Positions 1 through 9,726 of a DNA stretch of 64,000 nt are shown piece after piece. Source of the DNA: Gemmatales bacterium (GTDB lineage: Bacteria > Planctomycetota > Planctomycetia > Gemmatales > Gemmataceae); NCBI GenBank assembly GCA_026004675.1, contig BPJP01000003.1, positions 372,001 to 436,000 of the forward strand. The letters run 5' to 3'. Below the pieces are notes generated by a model, which did not search any database, was not told the DNA's origin, and saw only the letters and a list, made by a program, of their open reading frames with translations. A program made the translations under genes and the position numbers. The stretch's first letter is position 1. Every line of letters starts with the position of its first letter.

Positions 1-2286
1 ATCGGGATCGACAGCCAGGCAATCCTTTCTTAGATCGCTTTTCTGCTGGTACACCGCGGATAACATAATGCGGCGATGCAGCTTTTTCAGCGACCAGCCA
101 TCAGCCATAAAGGTGGCTGCCAGATAGTCGAGCAACTCAGGATGCGAGGGAGGGTCGCTGCGCAGGCCGAAGTCACTCGGCGTTGACACCAGTCCTTCGC
201 CGAAATGGTGCAGCCAGACACGGTTGACCAGAACCCGCGCCGTGAGGGGATTTTTTTCGTCAGCGATCAGCCTGGCAAGTTCGAGTCGTCCGCTGCCCTG
301 TCGAAACGGTTGGCGTTTCGCCCCTCCCAGCAGCAAGGGAGGCTGCCGATGGACTCGGGGGCCGACGTTGTTGGGATTTCCTCGCTTGAAGACATACGGC
401 TCGAATGGCTTTGCCGCGTCGACAAGCACCATTGCCCTCGGCGGCGCGCCCTTGCCTTGGACTCGCCAGTCCTCTACTGCTTTGCGCAGTTCTTTGAGTT
501 TGTTTTGTGAAGGACGATCTGGCAACAACGCCAGATCACCAAAGGCTGAAACAGGCACTTGGGGCGGCGCCTGCGGGCCGTAAAACACCTGACGCAATTC
601 TTCTTCGGCTGGATCGGCAAACGCTTTCGGCGGTTGCGGCCGCTTTTGACATTCCTGCCAGCGGCGATCCACACTTGTCAACAGGTCCTGATAGCGCCGG
701 GCGGCTTCTTCAAGTGTTCGAGGAGGTTCGCTGAACATGACCGCCACCAACCGGTTGATTGGTTTTTGGGGATCGCCCTGGCTGATCCACTTCTTTGTGA
801 GCTTCGCCGCTTCGTCGGCGAAACGATCGGGAGGCAATTCGCAGTAGGCGAACCACAGGCCAAACACGGGGTCATGCTTCCGTCGTCGCCTTTCTAAAAA
901 GACGCGCCAACGTTCCACCATCTTCGGATTCAGGTCTCTTCCGTCTGCCAGCAGCATGAAATTATCGGTTCGCGGCTGGTTCCGCGTGGCGTGGACGCGA
1001 AGCAGATATTCGGCCATGCGGGTTTTTGCCGAAGTGGTTACCTCCGATTGCTTGGCGCGGACGAAATCCGTCAAGCGTTTGATTCGCGCTTGCAACTCCT
1101 CGTCGAACTTGCGATACGCCTCTGTGTTCGGCGGGTCCTCGAAAAGCGGCGGCACCGGCGGTTCAACCGAACTGGCGAAGATGCCATACAGCGAATAGTA
1201 GTCCGCAGTCGGAATCGGATCGAACTTGTGGTCGTGGCAGCGCGCACACGACACCGTCAATCCCATCAACCCGCGCATCACCACGTCGATCCGGTCATCG
1301 ATGATATCGTGGATGTTATTCATGAAACGGCTGCCGACGGTCAAAAACCCCATGGCAGTCAGCGGCCGCCGATCCTTTCCGAACGGCAATTGATCTGCGG
1401 CCAACTGTTCCAAAAGAAACCGGTCATATGGCAGGTCCTCGTTGAAGGCGCGGATGACGTAATCGCGATACGTCCATGCCCATGGAAAGGTCGAGTCCTG
1501 GAGGAAGACATATCCTTTGTTGTCGGCGTAACGAGCGACATCGAGCCAATGTCTCCCCCAGTGTTCCCCGTAATGCGGCGAAGCCAGCAGCCGATCGATG
1601 ACTTTGGCATAGGCGTCAGGGGAAGGGTCGTTCACAAATTCGCGAACTTCTTGTGGGGTCGGAGGCAAACCGATCAGATCGAAGGTGGCCCGCCGAATCA
1701 GCGTGCGGCGATCGGCAATGCCGCCAGGTTTCAAGTTGTTTGCTTCCAACCTGGCAAGAATGAAGGCGTCGATTGGGGTCTTGGCCCAAGTGCGATCTTT
1801 CGTCGCCGGGATCGGCGGCAGGCGAATCGGCTGAAAAGCCCAATGCGTTTTCCAAGCATTGCTGTCGTCTTGTTTCGTGACGGCAGCGGCCGGCCACGGC
1901 ATGCCCAGTTGAATCCAGTGCACGAGCGTCTTGATTTCGGACGGACTGAGAGGCGTTCGCGGCGGCATCTTCAGATCGCCTTCACGGCGCACCGCGTGAA
2001 TAAGCAGGCTCTTGGCGGGATCGCCCGGCCTGGCCGACGGACCTTGATCGCCTCCTTTCAAGATCGCTTCGCGGGAGTCCAGGCGTAACCCCGACATCTG
2101 CTTCTTCGGACCGTGGCAACGATAACATTTTTGTGCCAACAGGGGGCGAACATGTTTTTCAAAAAAGATTTCTTTGGCGTGTTGGGATTCCTCTGCCGGC
2201 GAAGAAAAACAACCGAACCAATGCGCCAATACCACAAGCCCGCCCACGGCCAAGTTGTTCAAAAGTCGTCGTCGCATGGCTGTCAT
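1..2286 (-). CDS. DUF1549/DUF1553 (PSD1) domain protein with planctomycete-type cytochrome c domain, partial
   Basis: An uninterrupted minus-strand frame runs from ATG 2286 (or ATG 2277) to the left edge, so only the N-terminal 762 codons are visible. A hydrophobic N-terminus (about residues 8-26) suggests export. A single haem-binding motif, CYRCH, lies at residues 54-58 in the planctomycete cytochrome-c-like domain. The DUF1549 (PSCyt2) region follows (TPIDAFILARLEANNLKPGG and GLPPTPQEV), and near the left edge the DUF1553 (PSD1) signature NPLTARVLVNRVWLHHFGEG followed by PSDFG. Members are very abundant in planctomycetes and often sit beside DUF1501 sulfatase-like genes. Their activity is not established, though roles in polysaccharide use have been suggested. 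It is divergent from the Rieske operon, so the roughly 300-base gap should hold both promoters. Confidence 0.93.
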   Translation of the reverse strand, partial: MTAMRRRLLNNLAVGGLVVLAHWFGCFSSPAEESQHAKEIFFEKHVRPLLAQKCYRCHGPKKQMSGLRLDSREAILKGGDQGPSARPGDPAKSLLIHAVRREGDLKMPPRTPLSPSEIKTLVHWIQLGMPWPAAAVTKQDDSNAWKTHWAFQPIRLPPIPATKDRTWAKTPIDAFILARLEANNLKPGGIADRRTLIRRATFDLIGLPPTPQEVREFVNDPSPDAYAKVIDRLLASPHYGEHWGRHWLDVARYADNKGYVFLQDSTFPWAWTYRDYVIRAFNEDLPYDRFLLEQLAADQLPFGKDRRPLTAMGFLTVGSRFMNNIHDIIDDRIDVVMRGLMGLTVSCARCHDHKFDPIPTADYYSLYGIFASSVEPPVPPLFEDPPNTEAYRKFDEELQARIKRLTDFVRAKQSEVTTSAKTRMAEYLLRVHATRNQPRTDNFMLLADGRDLNPKMVERWRVFLERRRRKHDPVFGLWFAYCELPPDRFADEAAKLTKKWISQGDPQKPINRLVAVMFSEPPRTLEEAARRYQDLLTSVDRRWQECQKRPQPPKAFADPAEEELRQVFYGPQAPPQVPVSAFGDLALLPDRPSQNKLKELRKAVEDWRVQGKGAPPRAMVLVDAAKPFEPYVFKRGNPNNVGPRVHRQPPLLLGGAKRQPFRQGSGRLELARLIADEKNPLTARVLVNRVWLHHFGEGLVSTPSDFGLRSDPPSHPELLDYLAATFMADGWSLKKLHRRIMLSAVYQQKSDLRKDCLAVDPD

Positions 2287-2587
2287 CTCATCCTGCTTGA
2301 TCAACGCAACAGGTGCTAAGTTAGCATACTCGGCGTTTTCATTCCAGCACGTTGCCCGGGGCTTTCCCAACTATTCCCCACTGTCCGAACACGTGTCTCG
2401 CCTGTGAACGAAATCCGAACGACCCCTGTTGCCGTTTCCAACGTAATCAAATAGGACGGGATGATAAACAAGAATCAAGGCGTTGACGGTGCACTGAAAA
2501 GGGCTAGCGCTTGGGAGTTGACTTTCAACTGTCAGCAGCTACAAAAACCCCTGATTCCCCACGACGTATTTCCATGAGTGATCAAAG
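2287..2587. other. Divergent intergenic region, likely promoters
   Basis: This 301-base gap separates the leftward DUF1549/DUF1553 gene from the rightward respiratory operon. No convincing coding frame was found. A sigma-70-like arrangement reading right is visible: TTGACT at 2518-2523 and TACAAA at 2540-2545, spacer 16. It would place transcription start about 35 bases upstream of the Rieske ATG. Promoter assignment is by eye only, and planctomycete promoters are poorly characterised. Confidence 0.4.
2516..2530. promoter_or_regulatory. Inverted repeat overlapping a candidate -35 box
   Basis: A perfect 6-base inverted repeat, AGTTGA then CTT then TCAACT, spans 2516-2530 and overlaps the candidate -35 element TTGACT (2518-2523) ahead of the Rieske/cytochrome operon. 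This geometry would suit a dimeric repressor. The repeat is short enough to arise by chance, and no regulator is identified. Confidence 0.25.
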
Positions 2588-3106
2588 ATGGCGGACAAAT
2601 CGCGACGCGGCTTTCTTCGTACGATCTTCGGAACTTGGTTCGGAATTGCTTGGACAGCGTTGACTGCATCGGCGGCTGGGATGACGCTTGGTACCATCCG
2701 CTTTTTGTATCCCAACGCCTTGTCGGAACCGCCGAGCAAGTTCAAGGTGGGCTTTCCCAGCGATTTCGAAACGGGTCAGGTGGACAACCGATTCAAGGAT
2801 CAAAACGCGTGGATTGTGCGCATTCGCGATCCGCAACTGGGCGATATCATCTATGCCCTGAGCACCACTTGCACGCATCTGGGTTGCACCCCCAATTGGC
2901 TTGAAGGAGAACAAAAGTTCAAATGCCCCTGTCACGGCAGCGGCTTCAAAATCACCGGCGTCAATTTCGAAGGACCGGCTCCTCGCCCTCTCGAACGGTG
3001 GGCCATCCGCATTGCCGAAGATGGCCAGCTGGAAGTCGACAAGAGCAAGAAATTCCAAAAGGAACTCGGCCAGTGGGATGATCCCGAATCCTACGTGAAG
3101 GTGTAG
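2588..3106 (+). CDS. Rieske [2Fe-2S] iron-sulfur protein of a bc-type complex
   Basis: This 172-residue protein begins with a Tat-like signal anchor (SRRGFLR at residues 5-11, then a hydrophobic stretch to about residue 40), as is usual for Rieske subunits translocated folded. The cluster-binding loops are complete: CTHLGC (Cys95, His97, Cys100) and CPCHGS (Cys113, Cys115, His116), giving two Cys and two His ligands plus the stabilising disulfide pair. It would move electrons from quinol at the Qo site to a c-type haem. It is the first gene of a six-gene same-strand set with both cytochrome b parts. ATG 2588 is chosen because the Tat motif follows immediately. Confidence 0.95.
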   Translation: MADKSRRGFLRTIFGTWFGIAWTALTASAAGMTLGTIRFLYPNALSEPPSKFKVGFPSDFETGQVDNRFKDQNAWIVRIRDPQLGDIIYALSTTCTHLGCTPNWLEGEQKFKCPCHGSGFKITGVNFEGPAPRPLERWAIRIAEDGQLEVDKSKKFQKELGQWDDPESYVKV

Positions 3107-3158
3107 CTGACCAGGCGGTCTTTGGCGGCAGCAGAATCTAAAAACCTGGGATATTGCA

Positions 3159-3932
3159 ATGTCTGTCGGCGACTTTATTCGCAATTCACAAGTCTGGAAA
3201 AGCATTTTCCGTCACCCGGCACCGCGCGACCGCAGAAATCGTGTGGTCGTGATGCTGACGAACGTGTTCCTGCATTTGCACCCGGTCTCGGTTCGCAAAA
3301 GCGGCATCGCGCTCAGCTACACGTGGTGCATGGGCGGGCTTACATTCTTCCTCTTCCTTGTCGAAACGGTGACCGGCGTTTTGCTGATGTTTTATTACCG
3401 GCCCACTCTCGAGCATGCCTATAACGACATCCTGGCACTCCGGGATGTGGCTACCCTTGGCGTCCTTCGCGAATTGCATCGCTGGGGCGCTCACGCCATG
3501 GTCATCACCATCTGGTTGCACATGTACCGGGTCTTCCTGACCGGCAGCTACAAACCTCCTCGCGAATTCAACTGGGGGGTCGGCGTCATCTTGCTGGTCC
3601 TCACGCTCCTGCTGAGCTTCACTGGTTACTTGCTTCCCTGGGACCAGTTGGCGATTTGGGCTATCACGGTAGGCAGCAACATGGCCCGGGCAACGCCGCT
3701 TCTCGGTTACGAAGGTCCTGGGGCCAAACTTCTCAAAATCGGCGATGTCGAGTTGATCCACTCCGGGAGCGATGCCCGCTTCCTGTTGCTGGGGGCGCGC
3801 TTCGTCGGTGGTGAGACGCTGTTGCGCTTTTACGTTTTGCATTGCGTTGCGATTCCTCTGGCGGTGGCCATGCTGATCGCCGTTCATTTCTGGCGCGTGC
3901 GCAAGGATGGCGGCATCAGCGGGGCTTTGTGA
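3159..3932 (+). CDS. Cytochrome b (b6-like N-terminal subunit) of a quinol:cytochrome c oxidoreductase
   Basis: This 257-residue membrane protein has four transmembrane helices. The four axial haem ligands are present as His107/His121 (spacing 14) in helix B and His228/His243 (spacing 15) in helix D; the 15-residue spacing is the cytochrome b6 pattern. In helix A, WCMGGLT (Cys57) followed by FYYRPT aligns with the b6 segment holding the cysteine that covalently binds haem ci/cn. An extra stromal-side-type haem is therefore possible, as in b6f and menaquinol bc complexes of Gram-positives. The protein ends after helix D; the rest of cytochrome b is encoded by the next gene 82 bases downstream. 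Confidence 0.93.
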   Translation: MSVGDFIRNSQVWKSIFRHPAPRDRRNRVVVMLTNVFLHLHPVSVRKSGIALSYTWCMGGLTFFLFLVETVTGVLLMFYYRPTLEHAYNDILALRDVATLGVLRELHRWGAHAMVITIWLHMYRVFLTGSYKPPREFNWGVGVILLVLTLLLSFTGYLLPWDQLAIWAITVGSNMARATPLLGYEGPGAKLLKIGDVELIHSGSDARFLLLGARFVGGETLLRFYVLHCVAIPLAVAMLIAVHFWRVRKDGGISGAL

Positions 3933-4014
3933 GTCGATGTCTGCCGCCCCGACGAGCGACGTTCGTGTTGTGGTCTAAACTCCTTGTCTTGAAGCTTCTA
4001 CAGGTTGATTGCCA

Positions 4015-5328
4015 ATGCACACGGCGACCCAACTTGCTCATTCAGTGCAAATCGGTTTGGGTGTTTTTTATCTCTTCGTTGCCCTGATGAATGTCGGCTT
4101 CGCACTCTATCAGTGTTATGCCGCCAACAATCGTCGTCAGGGGATCGTCTGGTCGCTGGTCGCCGGTGTGTTTCTTGTCCATTCGCTGGCGTATTTCGCC
4201 GGCGCCAACTGGATCATCTCAGCCGGCTTTCGTGATTTCACAACCCAGGTCATGGGTTACTATGGAGGTCAGCTCGGGCCGATCCTTTACACCACTGTGT
4301 CCATCATCCTTTTTGTGCTGTTTTTGCGCTATCGCAAGTTTTTCACCGAGCCGGTCGTAGCCTGGTCGATTCTCAATCTGGGTCTCCTTGCCGCTGGCTG
4401 GTCGCTCACCGACGACAATTTCCGGAAAATCATCACGAAGGAAGACAACGTGCCGATCGTGATGTTGATCTTTTCCGTCGGATTCTTTACCTGGCTGCCT
4501 TTTCGCCGGGCTGTTCTTAACGATGAGCGCATGGCCAACGGCGAGCCGCCGATGGAAAAAGAGGAAGAAGAAAAAGTTCTCGTGTGGCCGGACCTCGTCT
4601 ACACGGAAATGATCGCCATGATCGTGTGCACTTTTGTGCTGGTGATCTGGTCGGTGTTGCTGAAGGCACCGCTAGAGCAGCCTGCCACGACCGCAAAAGC
4701 GCCGAACCCGTCGAAAGCTCCGTGGTACTTTCTGGGCTTGCAGGAAATGCTCGTTTACTACGACCCCTGGATGGCGGGCGTCGTGCTTCCCACCATGATC
4801 ATCATCGGCTTGATTGCCATCCCTTATATCGACTTCAACCAGAAGGGTAACGGTTATTACACGTTCGTGGAACGGAAGTTCGCCATCACCACATTCTTGT
4901 TCGGTTTTATCGTCCTGTGGTGCACGCTTATCGTACTGGGCACGTTTCTGCGCGGACCCAACTGGAATTTCTTCGGTCCGTTCGAATATTGGGATCCGCA
5001 CAAGGTCTTGCCTTTGAACAACGTGAACCTTTCCGACTATTTCTGGCTTCCACTGGGAGTAACGTTCCCTGAAGGACAAGGGATCGGTGGTATTCTCGTG
5101 CGCGAAGCACCGGGCATCATTCTGGTGCTCTTGTATTTTGCCGCACTGCCGCCTCTTTTAGCCAAAACCATCATGCGTCCCTTTTTCATCAAGATGGGCT
5201 TCGTTCGGTTTTTCTTGCTCATCAACCTGTTCCAGTTTATGGCAGCTTTGCCCATCAAAATGGTTTTGCGCTGGGCCTTCAATTTGAAATACATTATCTA
5301 CATCCCTGAGTACTTTTTTAACATTTGA
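4015..5328 (+). CDS. Cytochrome b C-terminal (subunit IV-like) protein with an N-terminal multi-helix extension
   Basis: ATG 4015 gives 437 residues; an in-frame TTG at 4009 is the alternative. The C-terminal half is recognisable as subunit IV, with WPDLVYTEMIAMIV, then the Qo-loop region PNPSKAPWYFLGLQE, then further helices and RGPNWNFFGPFEYWDPHK. The usual PEWY Qo tetrapeptide reads APWY, a Glu-less form also known from menaquinol-type bc complexes. The first about 190 residues add four or five membrane helices that b6f subunit IV (about 160 residues) lacks, followed by an acidic linker EKEEEEK. The protein pairs with the preceding b6-like subunit to make a full cytochrome b; what the extra helices bind is unknown. 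Confidence 0.88.
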   Translation: MHTATQLAHSVQIGLGVFYLFVALMNVGFALYQCYAANNRRQGIVWSLVAGVFLVHSLAYFAGANWIISAGFRDFTTQVMGYYGGQLGPILYTTVSIILFVLFLRYRKFFTEPVVAWSILNLGLLAAGWSLTDDNFRKIITKEDNVPIVMLIFSVGFFTWLPFRRAVLNDERMANGEPPMEKEEEEKVLVWPDLVYTEMIAMIVCTFVLVIWSVLLKAPLEQPATTAKAPNPSKAPWYFLGLQEMLVYYDPWMAGVVLPTMIIIGLIAIPYIDFNQKGNGYYTFVERKFAITTFLFGFIVLWCTLIVLGTFLRGPNWNFFGPFEYWDPHKVLPLNNVNLSDYFWLPLGVTFPEGQGIGGILVREAPGIILVLLYFAALPPLLAKTIMRPFFIKMGFVRFFLLINLFQFMAALPIKMVLRWAFNLKYIIYIPEYFFNI

Positions 5329-5337
5329 GCACAGAAC

Positions 5338-8300
5338 ATGGCAGCGACCGATAAACATTATCGCAACCAGCACACGTTGGACATTGTGTTCGGCGTTTCG
5401 TGTCTGCTCATGCTGGGGAGCATCGTTTGGATGTTCGCCCAGGATTACTTCCGCGAATTCAAAGTCGAGCAGCGAGTGTTTTACGACGTCGAATCCGCGA
5501 TGGCGCAGCGGGAAATGCTGGAATTGCTGCCCGACGCCGAAAAATATAACGAAATCAACACCGCCATGGAGGAATTGGCCAAGGCGGTTCAGGAACGCGA
5601 CCGTGTTCAGAAAGAACTGGACGCGCAGATCAAGGAGATCCTTCCCCAAAAGGTCTCGGCAGAGGCCAGAGCCCAGGCGCTCAAGGCGGAACTCGATTCC
5701 GAAATCAGCTTATTGAATATCGCCATCGAAGAGCGAAACGCGACCGAAAAAACCAGCCCCATTTACCAAAGGCTGGCAAGACGTGTCGAAGCGAAGAAGG
5801 CTCTCGTGGAGCGGATTCGTGGCGACTACCTGGCCACCCAGAGGCAGGTCGAGGAGTTCGAGAGGCAGTTGGAAGAAATTCGCAAAAAGGGAGCGGGCTA
5901 CGTTGAAAAAGCCGTCGCCGCCGAAAGCAAATTGAAACGACTTACCGAGGACTTCGAACGTTTCGCCAAGCTGACCGTCGACAAAGAGTGGAGCACCAGC
6001 GATTGGGTTCGCTCGCTGCCAGTGATCGATGCTTTCGCTTCGCCGATTCGCATCCACCAGTACACGCTCAACGATTTGCCCATCAATTACAACTTCAAAT
6101 ACGTTACGCGCTACGACCGCTGCAAGACTTGCCATTTGGGTATCGACAAACCAGCTTATACGAAGTCGGCGTTGCGCGAGTTGACCCTGCCGCCAGGCGG
6201 ACGATTGGAGAATCGCTTGCGCTACGCCCGTTGGCTTATCAAACGGCGTCGCGAAGTGCTGCCAATGCTCGATCCGATCGTTACTGTGGAGCAGCTGCCC
6301 AAGTCGGTCGATCGGGTACGCCTCAGCGAAGCCCAGATCAACGAATTCTGCGCTCACCCGAGACAGGACCTTTTTGTCGCCGCCAATAGTCCGCACGGCG
6401 CAGAGAAGTTTGGCTGCACCATCTGCCACGAAGGTCAAGGAAGCGGCACGAGCTTCAATCATGCGTCTCACACCCCGAACGACTATCCGACGGAACAAGC
6501 CTGGGTCAAAGCCAAAAGCTGGCAATCCAATCACTATTGGGATTTCCCCATGCTTCCCAATCGTTTTATCGAGTCGTCATGCTTGAAATGCCATCATGAT
6601 GTTACCGACTTGTTGCCCAACGGCAACGAAGTCGAGTATCGCAACACCATGGTGATCAGGAACGATGAAGCGGAGTACTTCAAGGAAGAGCACCCGGCTC
6701 CAGGCAGCAAAGTCGTTGCGGGCTACAATCGGGTTCGCCTCTTCGGCTGTTTTGGCTGCCATGAGATTTCTGGTATCAAACAGGGCCGGCCCGTCGGGCC
6801 TGACCTGCGACTCGAACCGTATCCGCCTTTGGACTGGTTGTCGGCTGACGCCAAGAAAAAAGCTTTGAGCGATCCCACCAATCCCCCCGGCACGATGCGC
6901 CGAGTCGGACCTTCCTTGCGCCGGTTGCACGAAAAAACGAATGAAGAATGGGTTCGCAAATGGCTGTCCAACCCGCGTGGCTTTCGCCCGGATACGCGCA
7001 TGCCCCATTTCTACCATCTGAGCAACAACAACGAAGAAGCATTGCGCGGTACGGGGCAGGAAGAGTTTCCCGATGCTGAGTTGCATGCGATCGTATTCTA
7101 TTTGTTCCGCAAGAGCGAAGCCTACACGAAAGATATCGCACGCTACTACGAACTTAATAAGAAGTCGGAACTGTCCAAAGAAGAAGCCCAGGAACTCGCC
7201 TCGCTGAGCGATCGGCTGTTGATGGGAGCCGACAAATCCAAAGTCGATCCTTTCCTCGTGCCATTGAAAGACCCCGACCTGCCAGCGGGCTACAAGGAGA
7301 ATCCAGAGCGAGGCCGGCGCCTGTTTACGGAAAAAGGCTGTCTCGCTTGCCACGCCCACTCCGCGACGGAGACGCCGTCGGGCAGGATTCCCGCCCTCAA
7401 GAGCAAAGCCGATTTCGGTCCCAATCTGAGTCGGTTGGCGGCGAAACTCGGCGACAAACCAGGCGACGCCAAAGCCAAACGCTGGCTCGTTCAGTGGATT
7501 CTCAATCCGCAGATTCATCACCCGCGAACCTTCATGCCGGTTACACACCTGCGACCCGATGAAGCTGCCGATATCGCCTCCTGGCTTCTCAGTCAAAAAA
7601 CCGACTGGCAGGGGGAAGAAGTGGCTGAGCCTAGCAGCAAGGCTCTCCGCGATCTGGCTCGCGTCTACCTCCAGAAAACCTTGCCGAGCTTCGAGGTTGA
7701 CGAACTTTTTTCCAGCGATACCGCAGCGAAACTTCAAGAACAAATCGCCAAGGAAGACCAGGACATCGCCGCCGACCTCGATGTGGAAGGCAAATTGAAA
7801 ATCTACATCGGGCGGAAATCGCTCAACCAGCTAGGCTGTTTCGGTTGCCACGACATCCCTGGCTTTGAAAAGGCTAAACCAATCGGCACGCCCCTCAACG
7901 ATTGGGGTCGGAAAGATCCAGAAAGGCTGGCGTTTGAAGATGCTATCGCCTTCGCCGAACACCATTATTACCCAGTCGATCGGCCGGTCGACCGGGATGG
8001 AAAAGCGGCACCGATCCAAGACGGCAAAGAGCCTTACGAACGTTATTTCCTTGAAGCTCTGGCCCACCATGATCGAAAAGGGTTTTTGTATCAGAAGCTT
8101 CGTAACCCGCGCAGTTTCGACTATGACCGGGAGCGAGCCTGGGACGAAAGGTTGCGGATGCCGCAGTTCAAATTCGCCCGAGGGGCATCGGTTCCGGGCG
8201 ATGACTCCGAAGCCGGACGCGTGCTGGCCGAGGCTCAGGCCAGAGAAACGGTCATGACATTTGTCCTTGGACTCGTTGCCGAACCCATTCCGCTTCAGTT

Positions 8301-9726
8301 TGTTCACCAACCCAGTTCCGACAAGCGAGCGATCGTCGAAGGCAAGAAGGTATTGGACAAATACAATTGTGCCGGTTGCCACCAGCTTGCACCCGGCCGA
8401 TACGAATTCAAAGCAACGGAGGCGGTGCTGACATCGTTGGAAAACTCGATCCCTCCACCCGGCGATCCGAATTTGGGTGCCGCCGATCCGAAGAATCCGT
8501 TTTTCTCGGTGCACAATGCCTGGGTTGGTCGGCTGTCGCCAGACCCTGACCGCGTCACCATTCACGGGCTCGAAATCGAAGACCCGGACGAGAAAAAGAT
8601 GGTGCAAGTGCTATTGACGCACGCGGTACGATTTAATCGCCCGGCGGATCGCTCTTTGCCTTTGGCGGAGCGACAGAAAAAAGCCGTGGACATCCCCGCG
8701 CCCTCGCCCGTACAAGCGCCACGATCGGACCTGTTGTATGCAACCAAGGCCCACGGTGGAACACTGGTGGATTTGCTGATGCCGTATCTCTTGGGCGTTC
8801 GTGACAATTATTCACCTCCTCAAGCGCGGGCGGAACTGCCCCCGCCTCTTTTGCGCGAAGGTGAAAAAGTGCAACCCGACTGGCTATTTCGGTTTTTACG
8901 TGATCCTCAACCGCTTCGCCCCCCCGTCATCCTGCGCATGCCTCGGTTCAACATGAGCGAAGAGGAGGCAAGAACGCTGGTCAACTACTTTGCAGCCGTC
9001 GACCGCCTTTCCAACCCAGGCATTGGTCTGGATTATCCCTATTTCGCCATCCCGCAACGCGACCCCGACTACATCAAGCAAAAGTCGGCCTCCTACACGG
9101 CGAAGCTGAAACAACAGCCGAAAGCATTCGAAGCTCGCATCAAGGAACTGCGCGGCATCTGGCGGCGTCAGCTCCGCGAAGAAATCGAAAACCTCTCTGG
9201 TCAAATCGAAGTGAAAAAACGGTCGGCTAAATCCGACGCAGAAAAAGACGAATTGCAAAACTTGATGAAGCGATTGCAGCAGCTGCAATCGGAGGCGCAG
9301 CAACCGGCGAAAGAGGGTGACTACATCAAACAACTTCGCCTAAAATGGGAACAGGAAGAATCCTATGCCACAGACAGCTTCCGCCTGGTCGCGACCTACC
9401 AAATGTGTTTGCAATGCCACAAAACAGGCAACCTTCAGCCCGGAAAAGAAATCGGTCCGCCACTTGATCTGTCGGCGGACCGTCTGCGCCCCGAGTGGAC
9501 GCTTCGTTGGCTGGCAAGCCCACAGCGATTGCTTGTCTATCGGGTTGGCAATCACCCGATGCCAGCCAACTTCAATATCGGCAAGACTGCGAACCAGAAT
9601 CTCTTTCTGGGAACGCCCTTCGAACAAGCGACCGCAGCACGTGATTTGCTGATGTTTTATCCGCGGGCGGCGGCGATGCCCGCAAACCGTTTCTACATTC
9701 CTCCATCAGGAGCAAGTTCACCATGA
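5338..9726 (+). CDS. Large multihaem cytochrome c subunit of the bc-type complex (eight CxxCH motifs)
   Basis: At 1462 residues this is the largest protein here. It starts with one membrane helix (about residues 14-36), then a charged, probably coiled-coil stretch (about 50-205), then eight c-haem motifs: CKTCH 262, CTICH 360, CLKCH 415, CFGCH 471, CLACH 668, CFGCH 834, CAGCH 1011 and CLQCH 1357. A second helical, charged segment (about 1250-1335) precedes the last motif. Most of the protein should face the periplasm or its planctomycete equivalent. Its place directly after cytochrome b (9 bases) suggests it replaces cytochrome c1/f and adds a haem wire. Haem spacing is uneven, with repeated cytochrome-c-like modules, so it may have arisen by duplication. 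Confidence 0.9.
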   Translation: MAATDKHYRNQHTLDIVFGVSCLLMLGSIVWMFAQDYFREFKVEQRVFYDVESAMAQREMLELLPDAEKYNEINTAMEELAKAVQERDRVQKELDAQIKEILPQKVSAEARAQALKAELDSEISLLNIAIEERNATEKTSPIYQRLARRVEAKKALVERIRGDYLATQRQVEEFERQLEEIRKKGAGYVEKAVAAESKLKRLTEDFERFAKLTVDKEWSTSDWVRSLPVIDAFASPIRIHQYTLNDLPINYNFKYVTRYDRCKTCHLGIDKPAYTKSALRELTLPPGGRLENRLRYARWLIKRRREVLPMLDPIVTVEQLPKSVDRVRLSEAQINEFCAHPRQDLFVAANSPHGAEKFGCTICHEGQGSGTSFNHASHTPNDYPTEQAWVKAKSWQSNHYWDFPMLPNRFIESSCLKCHHDVTDLLPNGNEVEYRNTMVIRNDEAEYFKEEHPAPGSKVVAGYNRVRLFGCFGCHEISGIKQGRPVGPDLRLEPYPPLDWLSADAKKKALSDPTNPPGTMRRVGPSLRRLHEKTNEEWVRKWLSNPRGFRPDTRMPHFYHLSNNNEEALRGTGQEEFPDAELHAIVFYLFRKSEAYTKDIARYYELNKKSELSKEEAQELASLSDRLLMGADKSKVDPFLVPLKDPDLPAGYKENPERGRRLFTEKGCLACHAHSATETPSGRIPALKSKADFGPNLSRLAAKLGDKPGDAKAKRWLVQWILNPQIHHPRTFMPVTHLRPDEAADIASWLLSQKTDWQGEEVAEPSSKALRDLARVYLQKTLPSFEVDELFSSDTAAKLQEQIAKEDQDIAADLDVEGKLKIYIGRKSLNQLGCFGCHDIPGFEKAKPIGTPLNDWGRKDPERLAFEDAIAFAEHHYYPVDRPVDRDGKAAPIQDGKEPYERYFLEALAHHDRKGFLYQKLRNPRSFDYDRERAWDERLRMPQFKFARGASVPGDDSEAGRVLAEAQARETVMTFVLGLVAEPIPLQFVHQPSSDKRAIVEGKKVLDKYNCAGCHQLAPGRYEFKATEAVLTSLENSIPPPGDPNLGAADPKNPFFSVHNAWVGRLSPDPDRVTIHGLEIEDPDEKKMVQVLLTHAVRFNRPADRSLPLAERQKKAVDIPAPSPVQAPRSDLLYATKAHGGTLVDLLMPYLLGVRDNYSPPQARAELPPPLLREGEKVQPDWLFRFLRDPQPLRPPVILRMPRFNMSEEEARTLVNYFAAVDRLSNPGIGLDYPYFAIPQRDPDYIKQKSASYTAKLKQQPKAFEARIKELRGIWRRQLREEIENLSGQIEVKKRSAKSDAEKDELQNLMKRLQQLQSEAQQPAKEGDYIKQLRLKWEQEESYATDSFRLVATYQMCLQCHKTGNLQPGKEIGPPLDLSADRLRPEWTLRWLASPQRLLVYRVGNHPMPANFNIGKTANQNLFLGTPFEQATAARDLLMFYPRAAAMPANRFYIPPSGASSP

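Noticed and set aside
991..2088. Long plus-strand open frame (365 codons) opposite the DUF1549/DUF1553 gene
   Set aside because: It is antisense to a clear haem-domain protein with continuous family signatures. Its translation is arginine- and histidine-rich without any known pattern.
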